Positions 37,601 to 50,981 are shown, numbered from the stretch's first letter. The stretch: DNA of 64,000 nucleotides from Syngnathus acus (GCF_901709675.1 NC_051104.1:4571501-4635500), one strand, 5' to 3'. The notes: generated by a model from the letters alone, not told the origin. Numbers and translations are program-made.

Positions 37601-40600
37601 AAAATATTCCCCCCTTTGTTGGCGAATTCGGTTCACAACTTATTTTAACCGGCTGGCAGCAAATTTAAAAATCGGGAGGGGTAGACTATTTTATTGTTTT
37701 AATTCCACCAATACATCACAGGGTACAACATTACAGTCTGGCCCTTGATTCTTTTTTGTACTTGGTCTCGCCAAATAACTGTCCCCCGGACTTAATGGAT
37801 GACAAAAACCCGGCGCAGAGCTGTGCAACAACTTCTAAAATATCAATGAAGTGATCTTCCATTACTGAGCTCATCATGAGATTTTCAGCCCAATGCAACC
37901 ACATTTAAAAGGATGTTCGGGTTGGGCTGGGCATTTGTACTGCAGCCAGCATTTTAAAAAGAGAGAAGATAAAGGCAAGGTCATTAGGCACGCTAATCCA
38001 CAAACACACAGTAGGCTTCACCTGCATTTAGCTATTCCCAATCCATGCCCTGTCCTAATTAGCGTCTGTCAAGGTCCGGCGGGTTGCTGGAGATGACATG
38101 GGCATGTTTAGCAGCCAGAAGCGGACTGACCAAAGGGTTAGCATGCTATGACATTTTCCTAATAAGATTCCGACTCTTGCCCAGTAACGCACAACAAATA
38201 ACCTTACGTGATAAGGTGGATGCAAAAAATGGAAGATTGAATAATAAAATTGATTTCAACTTAAGCATTATTTAATAAACAACTTGCTTATTCCTTATCG
38301 CACACTCCGTTTTGCTTCAAGGTCGTGATTCATAAACAATAAAGCAAATTCTTGACAAGCAATTAAATGTTTAATCATTTATCGGGTTTATACCTTGAGG
38401 CCATGTATGATACCACGACAATGCGGTATGACCCCCCCCCCCCTTCCCCTCCCTCTTCTGTCCCCTGCTGCCCTGCCTCTTTAAACATTCATTCATTATA
38501 CAACGCTACATTACATTTATTTCTATTGTGCAAGTGAGTGTTATCATTAACAATTTGCCAGGGGAGTGATCACATTAGTCATAACGCCAAACACGCATGC
38601 CCGTGTTTCTACACCACGTGATGTGTTTTTTTATTTTTTTTATTTCACTTTGAATTATTATTATTTGGAAAAAAATGGGAAACTGCTAGCCTGTATCTGT
38701 GACTGCACAGATTACTGTCGAGTGTTTTTTTTTCTTATGCACGACTTGTAATTTCCATCGAATTATACGACCTTTCACATTTTTGAGATTCCATCGCACG
38801 TCATTTCGACAGTCAGCACTGCATTCAGGGCCTTGTGCATAAATTTAAATGTGAACCAGATAACAGGTGGGATGAAAGGATTCTCACACACTCATGAGGG
38901 AGGCATGGCTGTGGAAAACTGCGATGTAAACAAGTGAAAACAAATAGTGAAGCCACATTGGAATAAATTGACGCTAAGGAAGCGGAGAGCAGGCAGATGG
39001 CCCGAACATATGGCCGGCTTCCAATCGGGATGGAACAATATACACAGCAAACGTTTCACATTTCACGCAGCAGCTCTGGCGTCTCGCTCTTAAGAGGCAA
39101 CGCTGGCAGATGTCAGCGGCGTTCACATGTTTCTGCTCGGCTACATCCGTGAGCCTCGTCCTGCCTGCCCGCCCGCTTGCGTCACCTCAGCTCTGACATC
39201 ACGTGTGACATCATGCAGGAGCTCCGAGGGGATCCCTGTAGCTAGGCAAACATTCGATGACATTCAAAAAAAAAAAAAAAAGCTACGGTTTTAGCCAGCC
39301 AATGGCCAGACTAATATTCTGTGTGCACTTGGCCTTGAAATAATGCTGAAGACAGACAAAGTGGGAGAGGGGGGAAAAAAAAATAGGATAGTCTGTCAGA
39401 GCGTGGTCAATGAACCAAGGAAAAGTAATAATCCGAGGGGAAAGGGAAGTTCAGGGATATCACACTACCTTGCAAAAAAAAAAAAAAAAAAAAAACGAGG
39501 TTCGCCCACCCTACACTTATCGCTGGCTCGGGTTTGGCCCACTCATAAAAGTTTCACTCATTTTGGAGCTGTGAAGGGCCCCTCCAAACATGCTGAGCAA
39601 ACCTTCCTTCCACATGCTGGAAGGAATTAATGAGCTGCTTCCTTCTTAATAACCAGCCCATCCCCCAAACTCACCGTACTTCACCCCCTGAGGACTTCCA
39701 GCAGGGTCTTCACACGCCAACCCAATATCAGGGATGTGTGAAAAACCAGCAACCATAGTTATGGTTTCTTTCTCCCTCTTAGCTAGTCTTGGACCATTTG
39801 CTGACATTTACTAACTAGCTTTTAATACGTACTCACTGAGCTATGAAAGGTCAAAAACTAACAGATATTGCTCCAGGGCAATACCATAAATACTGTATAA
39901 ACAACACTCCTGAAAATAATCATACTTGAGGCCATGGATGACCAAGTCGAGGGGAGATATTATGTTTACGATGTAACTGAACTAGACTTTGCATCCATGG
40001 ACTAAAATTCAATATCCTATTTTCCACACTTGCCTTTATAGAGCAAAGTGCAGGTCCATGACCCTTAGATGAATATTAATTCCAATTTAATTTCAACAAG
40101 AGTTAAGGATGGCCTCACTTAGCAGTCTGCATGAGCGAAGGTCATCAGTGGCCAGCATGCTTGCAGGTAAGACAAAGTGACAACATGCAAAGCAACCATT
40201 TGTTATCAGCCGAGCTCCATTTCATGCATTTTGCCGCACATGCACGAATCCGCGTGTTTTGACTGTTTTGTTATGAAATGGACTGACAGGCATCTCTCAG
40301 GTTGCTACTAAAACACACTCGTGCAAAAGAAACGCGCACCAGCTCGACTCCCTATTTTGACTTTCATTGCTGTCCGGTTGAAATGCAGTCAAAGCGTGAC
40401 GTAGAATGTAAATGTTAAACTAATCGGGGGCGTCCTTGGCTAAATTCGGCATGCACGTGACCCGACATACAGTAAATGATGGCTCGGTTGTTTTAACTCA
40501 CATGTCGCCCACCCACTGTGGATAAAAATTCAAATTGTACAACTTCTGCAGATTCCGAAGCAATATCTGAGGATGCATTACATTTCTGAGACAGAAATTG

Positions 40601-41133
40601 GATTAGGACCGTATGATATTATTCCCGCTGTCTATAATACCGGGGTGCTAGGACAGGGGAAATTGCGTAATTTGGATGGAGTTTGGCCTCTCATCCACCG
40701 AACGATGAGCTAACGTTAGCGTGACTAGCTCCATCATAGCAATCTTTAACCTTCAGCTGATAGGGAAAAAAAAAGAGCGCGTCCCCGTCAAATAATAATA
40801 ATAAATAAATAAATAATAAAATCCCAAACGCACCGCACCGCGCAAGTTATAAATCCGATCTGTGCACGCTGCGCTCGTGCACATCCGCCGCGTTATGTCT
40901 AGTCTGAAAAGTGACACAAAATCTGAACCGAATGGCCCCTTTTCCGACGCTACGAGATGCAGACGAAGCCGGGCAGGAGAGTGTGGAGGAGGCTGGATTG
41001 AAGTTGAAGAGACCGCTGGAAAATGTTGAGTGACGCGCGGATGCGACTCAGCCTCCGACGGCTCCCGGGAAAATAGCACACGCACAAAACAATAATAAAA
41101 TGATGCATGCAAAGGACTTTGCACATTATTTAC
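34606..41133 (-). other. jcad: Presumed jcad first intron (within the 5'UTR)
   Basis: About 6.5 kb between the acceptor before the ATG exon and a candidate upstream donor. I see no coding exon here. The content is AT-rich single-copy-looking sequence, short homopolymers (C run at 38432-38443, A runs near 39265 and 39475), and a GC-richer patch at about 39.06-39.23 kb that carries a TGACATCA/CACGTG repeat. The intron limits depend on the candidate first exon being right. Confidence 0.4.
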
Positions 41134-41310
41134 CTGAGGAGCGTGTCGTCGCATTGGCGCCTCGGTGCCAAGCTCTCATCCCTGCCGCTGCTCCGGACGG
41201 AATGAGCGAGCTCGGATGTGCGGAGGGAACAGCCCCCTCACGACGATCGGCGCTCATGAGCATCCCGCCTCCGCTCCAGTGGGCAGGCAGCTGGCTGGAT
41301 GCAGCGGCGC
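41134..41310 (-). promoter_or_regulatory. jcad: Candidate jcad non-coding first exon and promoter region
   Basis: A good minus-strand donor (CTCAG|GTAAATAATG, exon end 41134) sits at the edge of a CpG-rich patch of about 150-200 bp, one of the few in the window. It lies 6.5 kb upstream of the acceptor of the jcad ATG exon, which requires an upstream exon. No TATA box is evident. The start point given is approximate. The link is inferred from the donor, the CpG content and the position only. Confidence 0.4.
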
Positions 41311-41610
41311 TCAATGGTAATGCCAAATGACTGTACAGTACACTCAGCGTTTCATCTATCCAATGCTGCAAATGTTTGGAGTTAACCTTTTTCCAGCTAC
41401 TGTAGAAGAAGGATCGATTCAAAACGCATCTGAGAGATCTTTAGGGACTAGCAGCGGTTAATGAATAATTAACCTCCACACATCCTTGACCGTGAAATTG
41501 CTCTAGCCAATCAAAATGTACAGCTGCACACGTAATCTGGATGGAAAAACGTGGCCTTAACCAAGATTCAGCCTTGCATTTAGTGCATACGGTGGGTACC
41601 TACAAACCTA

Positions 41611-42022
41611 CCGTATTTTCCGGACTACAAGGCGCACCGGACTATAAGGCGCACCTTCAATGAATGGCCCATTTTAAAACTTTGTCCTTATATAAGGCGC
41701 ACCGGACTATAAGGCACACCATTAATGCATCATGTCAGATTTTTAATCCAAATCAAATCATTCTCCATTTTATCTTTTTTATTTCAACTTCAGACGCAAC
41801 AAATGACTTTATAATCACAAAATAATGATCCATAGTCTTTTTGATTCATGATTCATAGTCTTCAGCGGGCCACTTATGATTGATTTCATGACACAATGCT
41901 TCGGGCCAGTTTAAATGTAGGAATGTGGTCCATAGAAAAGGCGCACTGGACTATAAGGCGCACTGTCGGCTTTTGAGAAAATCTTTGGTTTTTAGGTGCG
42001 CCTTATAGTCCGGAAAATATGG
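41611..42022. mobile_element. MITE, subfamily A, full length
   Basis: A 412-bp element flanked by TA (41609-41610 and 42023-42024) with inverted termini and several internal TATAAGGCGCACC-type units. The interior, for example GATTCATGATTCATAGTCTT, is nearly identical in reverse orientation to the 56.7 kb copy, pointing to recent spread. No open reading frame of note. It lies just upstream of the candidate jcad first exon. Confidence 0.9.
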
Positions 42023-42953
42023 TAATCAACCTTGTGTCAGTATAACGTTTAGAATAAAAAAAATTGCAGAAAAAAATCACTTATTCACTGTTTATGTGCC
42101 CAGGCCATAGTGTGTCTGTTTGGCAACAAATATTTTGTGTCAAGAGTGGACTGAGATGAGGAGGCGGAGCTTCATATCACCAAGCCATAGCCTTGTCTAA
42201 TCAAAATATTTTTTAGTCGTCTCATACATTTATGGTTTTGGTTCTCTCATTGAAGATGGGCCAAGCCCTTTGTTTACACTCCCGGCTTTATGCCTTCAAA
42301 GCTGACACTTGTACTCCCTATCCAGCTCTTAAAAAGAGCAAGACCCTACACCTCCATAATATTGACACAGATGTTACATTCCCTGAAAGCCAAGATTTGG
42401 AAGCTGCTTGGTGTTGTCAACTCAAGCCTATAAACTAGAAAATATTTCCCTTTTGAAAATCAATCTACACAATAAAACGTTCTATCCAGTTTGCACAATC
42501 GCTGCATGTTCGTATGACTCAAGTTTGGATGATACGATAGCTATCTCTTGTTTTATTTATTTTTGTTTTTACAGTAAATTCAGAGAAAGCGTTGACAAGT
42601 ATATCGTGCGGCTGGTGATGTATTAGCACATTAAGTCCCCGAATGTTGTTCTTGAACATAGAACAAAGCATTTTGATAGAGTTCGCCACATGATAAGACA
42701 ATGAGCAAACTGGAAAAATAAAAAAGACCAACCGCTGAGAAGCACAAATGGGGCTCACATTGTAACTTTTGTTTTATAGTATTTGGCCGTGTAAACTCTG
42801 CAACACCTGCTCAGTGTCACGGAAGGTCGCCATTTGTATCCTCCTTTTGCTCGCTATTTGAACTGCATTGTTATGGCTGCAAAGTTGGACATGTTGATTT
42901 CCTAGGGGCCATGTATTAGCAACTCAAAGTAGTGCAATGTGGTGCGGAGACAG

Positions 42954-42961
42954 TGACGTCA
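42954..42961. promoter_or_regulatory. Consensus CRE (TGACGTCA)
   Basis: A perfect palindromic cAMP response element in the context CAGTGACGTCACCG, about 1.6 kb upstream of the candidate jcad first exon. Motif only; occupancy is unknown. Confidence 0.35.
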
Positions 42962-43157
42962 CCGCTCCACTTGCCAAATGCGGTTTGGGGGTTGAGTGTT
43001 TTTTCGCTTGCGAGCAGGCCGCTGCAACATGTCCCACACTTTGAAGGCTTTGAGGAAAATCCGTACTTTAAAAGTCATTTCAATTCAGCTCAGTAACTAA
43101 AGTAGAAAATAACATTAGTATGAGTTTTAGGCAGTCCCAACATCCATTTTGAGTTTA

Positions 43158-43262
43158 CCGTATTTTTCCGATAAAGCGTACCGGATTATAAAGCTCAGTG
43201 TCAATGAACAGGTATATTTTGGGAAATGATTTATTCCATATATAGCGTGCACTGGGTGCAGC
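43158..43262. mobile_element. Degenerate MITE fragment
   Basis: It starts TACCGTATTTTTCCGATAAAG and keeps two decayed units (CGTACCGGATTATAAAGC and TATAGCGTGCACTGGG). I cannot find the far terminus, so this is a truncated or strongly diverged copy. Confidence 0.5.
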
Positions 43263-44874
43263 TTGCTTATTAAGCTTGGCAAGGGTCAGGGCTTCTGAAA
43301 CCACTTCCACCTTCGCAGAAAGTAGACTCAACTTTCTTCAGTTTGGCTTGCTATTTCTCACAAAATGCTTTTTCATCCAGAAAGAATGTGCTAAACTTGG
43401 CTAGCCTATGAAAACCACACATCTGCGGGCTGCCTAAGCCAAAAACTGTCCATTTCCCATCAGACTCCATCTCCAAACTTATAATTAGAATTATTTTAGG
43501 AATATCAAGTGGTCAGTGCATCCTCAATGTATTCTTGAAGAAACACAGGAGCTGTCTTGAACCCAAACAATTGCAGCAGAGTGTGACATAAACACAGAAG
43601 CGGTTCTCGCCGTCATCAGCTAAAATGAATCAGCATCGGGAACTCGCTGTAACATTTTGGGTGAGCGTGAACATTATGTGTGAGCTCAATGGAAAACATT
43701 CACACAGACACTCATAGACGTAACATCGTATCCCAACATTGCTTATCTAATCTACTCAGTTTCTTCCTGCCTTTTTTTTAAGGCCGCGATCCCACAGTAA
43801 CTGCACAAAACATGAAAGAACTCAAAGAGCGGGGAAAACAACTTTATCCAAGGCAATCACGGATTCGTGCTTTCCTATAAGAGTGAAGTACCTTCACAAA
43901 TGTTAAGGTTTATTCCTAGCCCAAAAAAAAATCTCCACGATCAAACAGGCTCCACGTCAACAAAGCAAATCCTTGAACAGCTGGGCTTTGCAAAGTGCCT
44001 ACCATAACTCAGCACAGATGTGGAAAGGTCTTGATGGTCGGAGGTTTAAGCCACCCTGGTAGTACACCACCCAGAGGCATCTGCTCAGGAGATCTTAAGG
44101 TTTTTTTTTTTTTGTGTGTATTTCTATTCCACCCGGACTGATGGTTATTGTTCTAAGGTAAGAGATCTGTGGGGAAGAGGGCACGAAGGGCAGGCTCAAC
44201 ACATGAGAAACATGTAAAGCCCCTTCACCTTTGAACCCACGGTGCAAACAGCTGCCTGATATTGACGCTGAGATTTACTTTGATCCGTTCATATCTGGAT
44301 TCAGAACAACGGCTCGCTTTGTGTAGCGCCGTTGCTTTTGGGAAATTACACCTCCTTTGGATAACATCTACCTGTTTCAAATAAATATTCTCTCACCAAG
44401 GCGGGATTATCTTTGCTTGGAGCCACAGGGCAAACAAGGGAGCCTTGGGCCCCCGCCTGAGTGTTGACAATAAAAACAGCTTCCGTTCAGCTTTCATGTC
44501 AGCAAAGTTGTGGAGGATGGACATAGTTGGCCCAACTGACATCTGTTGCCGGCATACATAAACACTCCTATGCTAGCCGAAATACACAAGCTGTATTTAA
44601 TTTTTTGTATCAAGTCTACCCAGAAGCTCTCTAAATTGAATGACGCACAGGAAAAGAGAGACTCCAGTGTGCTGAGGAAGCACTTTGAATCGCTACAACC
44701 CTTCTTGTTTTATTGCTTGTGTCAGTGAATCTTGGAAATTTAGCAGAGGGCTGCAAAAGAGTGAGCCATCTGGCTGTGGAACCTATCGGCTTCCCCCTGG
44801 TTGCTTTCTTAAGATTCCATTCATTCCGGTTTAAGTCGCTAGTCTCATACATTGAATCTCCCAATATATGTGTA

Positions 44875-44876
44875 AT

Positions 44877-44915
<39 letters not shown>

Positions 44916-44999
44916 TATGTATTTATTTGTTTATTTATTTAATAACTTATTTATTTAAACATTTATTTAACTTATTTTATTATTTTATTTAATTTTTTT
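44875..44999. repeat. (TTTA)n microsatellite
   Basis: A near-perfect run of TTTA for about 50 bases, decaying into imperfect TTTA/TTTTA units to the right. Confidence 0.95.
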
Positions 45000-45784
45000 A
45001 ATTTTTGGGGGAGTGGGGGACTGATGTGGGTGACACATCTGAGGATGAATTGAGGTGTGGCATTTATGATAGCAGAGTACTAGCATAGCACTATTTGAGG
45101 ACTATAGTCTAGATTCTAGGAAATAAGATATGGACGCTTTGGTAAGCTAGTACACCAGGTGGCCTTGGGTGTTTTTTTTTTTTTTTTTTTCCTCCGTTTG
45201 GCATATGAGTCAAACATATCAGTGCGTTCATGCAGACACGACTGCTAATTTGAATTGTCCACGTCCGAACTGCTCCGGCCGGTCATGACGTGACAAAGGC
45301 TGCCTGACCGATGGCTGTTATCTTTCGTGCTTTAACAGAGAAAATGTCAGGAGGTTAATAGAAAGGTCCTGATTCATTTACTAGGAAGTGTCTGCAAGGG
45401 GATCAGGGAATAGGAGGTTGCAAAATGGCCGTCCTCTGAAATATTACTCATCTATGATAGATCTCTGACAATCCACACCCAGATGGAATTTTTTTTTTTC
45501 TCTATGCTCGGACTTGACCGAGTGAATCGTGAGTGCTTCTGATATCGTCTCAGTGTCATATTTGCGCTCCTCCCTGCCACTCCAAGAATCACCGGGTTGC
45601 GATATGACCAAACATACAATTCCAGTTACACGCAAAACATACACGGGCTCCAACAATATAGTCTGTCCCAGATTTCTCATGGGAGCAAAGTGGGAGTGCA
45701 GCAGACAGCCATAGTGAGGCATGTGGAGGGAAGGAGGATGGAAGCATGCCAGAGGGAAAACACAGGCTCTTTTTTGTGTGACTC

Positions 45785-45805
45785 TGTGTGTGTGTGTGTG
45801 TGTGT
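45785..45805. repeat. (GT)n microsatellite
   Basis: Ten GT units in a row. Confidence 0.93.
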
Positions 45806-46248
45806 AGACAACTCACTATTTGCAATGTGCAAGAAGTTTATACGTTTGCAGTAATGTGCTATTACACCCCTGCTAACCTAATTAACCGTCTGACAGTGAA
45901 GAAGGGCTTTTTTTTTTTTTTTTAGCTTCAAGTGGTAAATGCTATCCTGCAGAAACGGCTGAGACACTTTTCTCTTGTAAAAATGGAGTGTACACATCCC
46001 TGCTTATATTGTTTTTACGGTAATTGAGCAATGAATTTGAAATATGGCCGTTGTTAAAGAATAAAATGACAATGTATTACATTCGAATCTGTCTTCAATT
46101 TGGTTTACATTTAGCTGAGCTTTTATGTGAGTAGAAATGTGTCCAAGAGATTTTGGCTTAAGAGGATGATGCAAGCGGCACTGCTCTGTACCAGGCATCT
46201 ATTTTGGCCAATCAGCCACGAGTTCAACCTCCTCCCACTACATAACAA

Positions 46249-46264
46249 GATGATGATGATGATG
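46249..46264. repeat. (GAT)n microsatellite
   Basis: Five GAT units in a row. Confidence 0.85.
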
Positions 46265-47950
46265 TGCTGGGCCCTCTGACATGGGATGAGATAACACACA
46301 TCTGGCTGCATGGACAGTCTGTAGTGCAGCTAATGCTTTCAAGATTATGCTTTCTCTGAAAGAAGAAAAAAAAAACTCTGGGCCTCCGCTTGTTGTTCCA
46401 AGAGAAAGTCGCGGTTGCGTTAAAACAACACAACAAGCAACACTCGTACGAAGGAAAACCACAGGATTGCAGAAAGCTCTGTCAAGTCCAAACTCAAGTG
46501 GAATTCCATGCAAGTTGAAGGTTCACTCAAGTGAAACCTGCAGGCTTTTCGTGTCAGATGGCGCATATGCAAAATGGATAAATTATTCCGCCATGTATGC
46601 TATAGAGCTGAAATCACTTTAGCCTGCACACTAACCGCATCCATCACACGTTAGCGCTGGATGAGCCACACTCATGCACACCCTGTAAGGTGGGCTGGGG
46701 TTCTTCACCAGGTTTCCCCCTTCCTCTCCTCAGCGATAAAGAACTCTCCTAATTCCTGCAAGGATTCACAGCAGAACTTTAAATAGGCTCCTTCAAAAGG
46801 GCTAATTATAGAATCGACCTATACCGTGCTGCTCCTTACACAGTCAGGTACAAGACCGAAATCACATTTGTTTTAATGGATTTTATCTGTGGGGGTAGGA
46901 GCCAAAGCCGACGGCAGGAAAAAGCTTCTGATGAGCTTACATAACGCTCACTGCACTTTCAAAAAAAAGTGCCGTACCTGTGTGTCCGACTCCGAGCGGT
47001 ATTGCTCCGACATCCTCGGCACGCTACGAAGTTAGCAAGAAGCTCAGGCAAAATAGAAGAGCGTGAAACAAGAAGCTGACTTGTAGAGAGACACGTGGAG
47101 GTGAAGCATGTAAGGAGGGAGCGAGGGCATGTGTGGCGGGAGGGAGTGTAGCAAAACAAAGCCACCCGGTCTTTTCAAGCTCAATTGAACGTTCAATCTC
47201 TTTGGGCGACAGATATATGACACGGTGTTATTTTTTTGCCAAGCTCGTGCAATTTTAAGGCGGTCGTGAGCCAAGAGGCCTAAAAGCTTGTGTTGTTTTT
47301 CCAGCAGTGGGTCGGCAAAGCTCTCCGACAGCGGAGGTGTGCGGCCGCCCAAGGATGAAGTTAAAGGTTCGGTGGACGACTCCCGGGGGTTGCGACTGCC
47401 TCATTATTTCTGCTTCCTCACTGCACTCGGCGGGGCCACAGCTTGGGAGGGAGTCGTCTGCGTTCAATTCATAATTCATACATTTGGCCGACTGCTTCTC
47501 TCTGGCACACGTAAACAGCGTGACAAGCCCAGCAGGTAGCTCTAGGTCCAAATCTGTCCACAGAAAAACCTTCCCTGATGTCTGCTTATAATCAACAACT
47601 TCAACAGACCCCCCTAAAGAAGCAGCTCCGTATGCACGACATAGTCCACAGTGTTCCCTCGACTAATTTCTTCGCCTTATCAGCAATGTTCCGAGCGAGT
47701 CCAACGACGCGGTAGGTCAATCATGGTGCTGAATCTGTCTTTCCGGCATCAAGACTGCGGAATACAGATGGACTTGTTCTGAACTTGAGGATCTCCAACC
47801 TCAAATTGAACTCTACATTTTGTCAACTTTGAAAAGTTCAGAGGGTGTATATCGACGAGAAAGACAAAATCAGTTCTGGGATTTTTCATGGAGATTCTTC
47901 ACGGCGAAAGTAAAAATTTCAAAAACGATTACCTCATTATTAAATATAAT

Positions 47951-48093
47951 TGTGTAAATATATATATATATAAATAAAAATATATGATATAATATACAAT
48001 ATATAATATATATGTACATATATAGAGATAATATATATAGATAGATATAGATATACTAGATATAGATATATAGATAGATATACTAGATATAGA
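47951..48093. repeat. TATA/TAGA microsatellite
   Basis: Mixed TA, TATAGA and AGATATAC units. The right edge abuts a MITE insertion. Confidence 0.92.
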
Positions 48094-48095
48094 TA

Positions 48096-48402
48096 CCGTA
48101 TTTTCCACACTATAAGGCGCACCTAAAAACCTCCAATTTTCTCAAAAGCCGACAGTGTGCCTTATAATCAGGTGCGCCTTATATACGGACCAATATTGAG
48201 CCACTACAGCAGGCGTGTCCAAAGTCCGGCCCGCGGGCCAAATGTATATATATTATATATGGACAAAGTTTTAAAATGGGCCATTCATTGAAGGTGCGTG
48301 TTATAATCCGGTGCGCCTTATATATGGACAAAGTTTTAAAACGGGCCATTCGTTGAAGGTGCGCCTTATAATCCGGTGCGCCTTATAGTGGGAAAAATAC
48401 GG
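48096..48402. mobile_element. MITE, subfamily B, inside a TA-rich microsatellite
   Basis: A 307-bp copy with termini CCGTATTTTCCACACTATAA and its inverse, TA on each side. The interior carries the CCCGCGGGCC block shared with the 5.3 kb copy, in inverse orientation, and an extra duplicated AAAGTTTTAAAA(T/C)GGGCCATTC segment. It is inserted at the end of a TATA/TAGA array. Confidence 0.87.
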
Positions 48403-50863
48403 TATATATTTTCAAGAGTCCCTAGATTGAATATCATGGACAGTGATATACTTCCAAAATATCAAAATGAAACAACATAATGATATCAAAATATTTCTGA
48501 AGCGCTCACTGTACTTTCACTTGAGCAAACTGTGCTACCGCAAAAGCAAATCAATCACTGGCGACTGGCTCGGCATCAACGGTGGGAGGTGATGTCTGCT
48601 TCACACACTACCATGATTGGAAGTGGGCCTTTGCTCATATGAAAGCCCAACTTTACTTGTCAAACACAGAAAGCACCAGCCATAAAAATCACAGGGAGGC
48701 AGGACCACCAACATAGAGTCGATGGCTTGCTTCGTGTTGTCTCCGCCTATTCGTCGGCTCTTTGCCCTAATGGAAATTCACTTTCCATCCGCATCAACCT
48801 CACTGATATCTGCAAAGACAACTTTAAGACAATATTGATCCAAGTGCTTCTGGCAAATGCCGCAGGATTTCTTGCTTGCTGTGTTCATTAACTCTTTGCA
48901 TTATAATGAGAATACAGCACGCTAAAAACAGGACACATTTAGCGTGTGCAGTTTGTCATACAGGTGTTAGCTTGAAATTTAGCAGGCAAACTGCGTTTCT
49001 TGTGCTGGACAGCGTTGCATGTGAGAGACACACTCATGTGTGGAAGTGGAAAGCAGGAAGGTGGCGAACGACATTCCAGAAGATAGCAGCATGGGGGTGA
49101 TAGCATGTTCTTGTGATTACATTCCAAGACAGACCTGATAGTGTAACATGAGTACAAGACATCAAAACAGTTTGCTTTTCTCACTAAGGAGCATCACACC
49201 ACGTGTGGAAAAAAATTGGGGGGCCAGTAAAAATAAAAAATATTGCCAGTTTGTCAGGGTTGGCATGAACAATCACAAACCAAAGAGTATTATTAATATC
49301 CTACCAAATCATAATCTAGGGGGCGCCCTAGAGACATAAATAAAAATATTGACTGAAGCTTTGACATGATTTCATTTTTTTTTTTTTTTGGGGTGACACA
49401 GCCAAATCCTTTTTTGGTAAACACCGCCAAACATTTTTCATCCTCACATGATGAATCATTTCTGTAAAAAGCGTAGTCGTCTCAGGACCACAACAAACAG
49501 CCTGTCGCCGCTGCTTTTTTTGGGGGATGGAAAAAAAAGAAAAAAAAAAAATCAATCATCTTTGTGATTCAACAGCCGCTCTGCTCGGTTAGGAAATGAA
49601 ACTGGATTGCTGTCCCCGAAGAAGAAAGGAAATTATACAGATAAATTGCTCTGGGACGAACAGACCAGAATCAGGCCTTAAAGGAAGCAGCTTGTGCACA
49701 CACAAGGAATATGTAACATTTCCTGCGAGTATCAGTTTGTCAGAGGAACTCCCGGAGAGTCGGTCATCTGGACGAGGTTCTTCCGTGTCACCGTGGGGGA
49801 TGCTTGGAGGTCAAATAGTCAAGGTACGGGTCAAAGGTTAATCTAAGAGCGCTTGGGCGGTCACTCACGGGTCAGCACTCAGACGATCTGCATGCCTCGG
49901 GGATGAAAGCGAAGGGGGACGGACGTGAGGGACTCATGGGGTCACTAACTTATACGATTACGCGGCGACATCATCTCCAGAGCCTCTTTGGAACAAAATT
50001 ATTGGGACAGAATCCGACTTGAGCAATCCATTCTGAACAGAAAAGGAAGCTTTCTACATTTTCCTCCTCCACGGTTCAGTGACCTCCAACGTGCTTATTG
50101 ATATTGACTGCGAAGAGGCAGATGGCAGCGTCACCTCCTTGAGTCTGTTGAGTTCAGGGAGAGGACACCCACACCACAACTCCAATGCTTCCCCATCCAA
50201 AAATACTCCTCAATTATTCCACTCTGTCTGCCTGTTACCTTTCTAATCCTGCCCTTTATTGTCTATTCTTTATTTTTGTCACCGTGTATCTCCCACACAC
50301 TCTTTTTTTTCCCATCATGCAGCGAGTTAAAGTTTATTTTCATGTCTCCTTCGCTCCTTGACACACCCATGTTTTCATTCGCAGGGGTGGAGAGCACGTG
50401 TTGGCCAGACAGCAGAAGGTTTTCATGTAACACAAACTGCTGCAAAGGGGCTCAAAGTCCCACTCCCCTTTCTAATAGCTCACTGCGGCAAAGTCATATG
50501 CTGCACAACCATAAAAAAGAACAGACTCCCGAGTTGTTATTGAACCCAGAGGATATTCTTTCCTTTCCTTGCTATTATATTCCAGAGTGTAAATGAACCC
50601 CATCTCCAGATGCAATTGATTGTCTTGATAGTTTTTCTTGGATTGCGGTGAAGTTGTGATGTGGAGCCACCAAAGTGGAACACAGTCATTTGTTCTAATT
50701 GCTAAACTGTTTTTCCAGTTGTAAATAATGTCAAGTGAATCGATACGTTCCAGACACAAATGTGGGGTCGACATGAAACCTAGTTTACTGCTACATGTTA
50801 TTTACATTAGCAATTGTTAGGTGGAATTCATTTGTATTTGCGATTGATATATAATAAATTGGA

Positions 50864-50981
50864 TTTCTCATTCTCATTTCTCATTCTCATTTCTCATTCT
50901 TCATGCTCATTTCTCATTCTTCATTCTCATTTCTCATTCTCGTTCTCGTGTCTTATGTCTCATGTCTCATTCTCATTTCTC
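50864..50981 (+). repeat. Minisatellite of CATTCT/CATTTCT units
   Basis: Alternating TTCTCATTC and TTCTCATTT units, all pyrimidine apart from the A. Later units drift to TTCTCG and TGTCTCA. On the plus strand the sequence is almost free of G at the start. Confidence 0.92.

Noticed and set aside
50864-50981. CRISPR-like short repeats
   Set aside because: Units are 9-15 bp with no unique spacers, in a vertebrate genome. It is a minisatellite.
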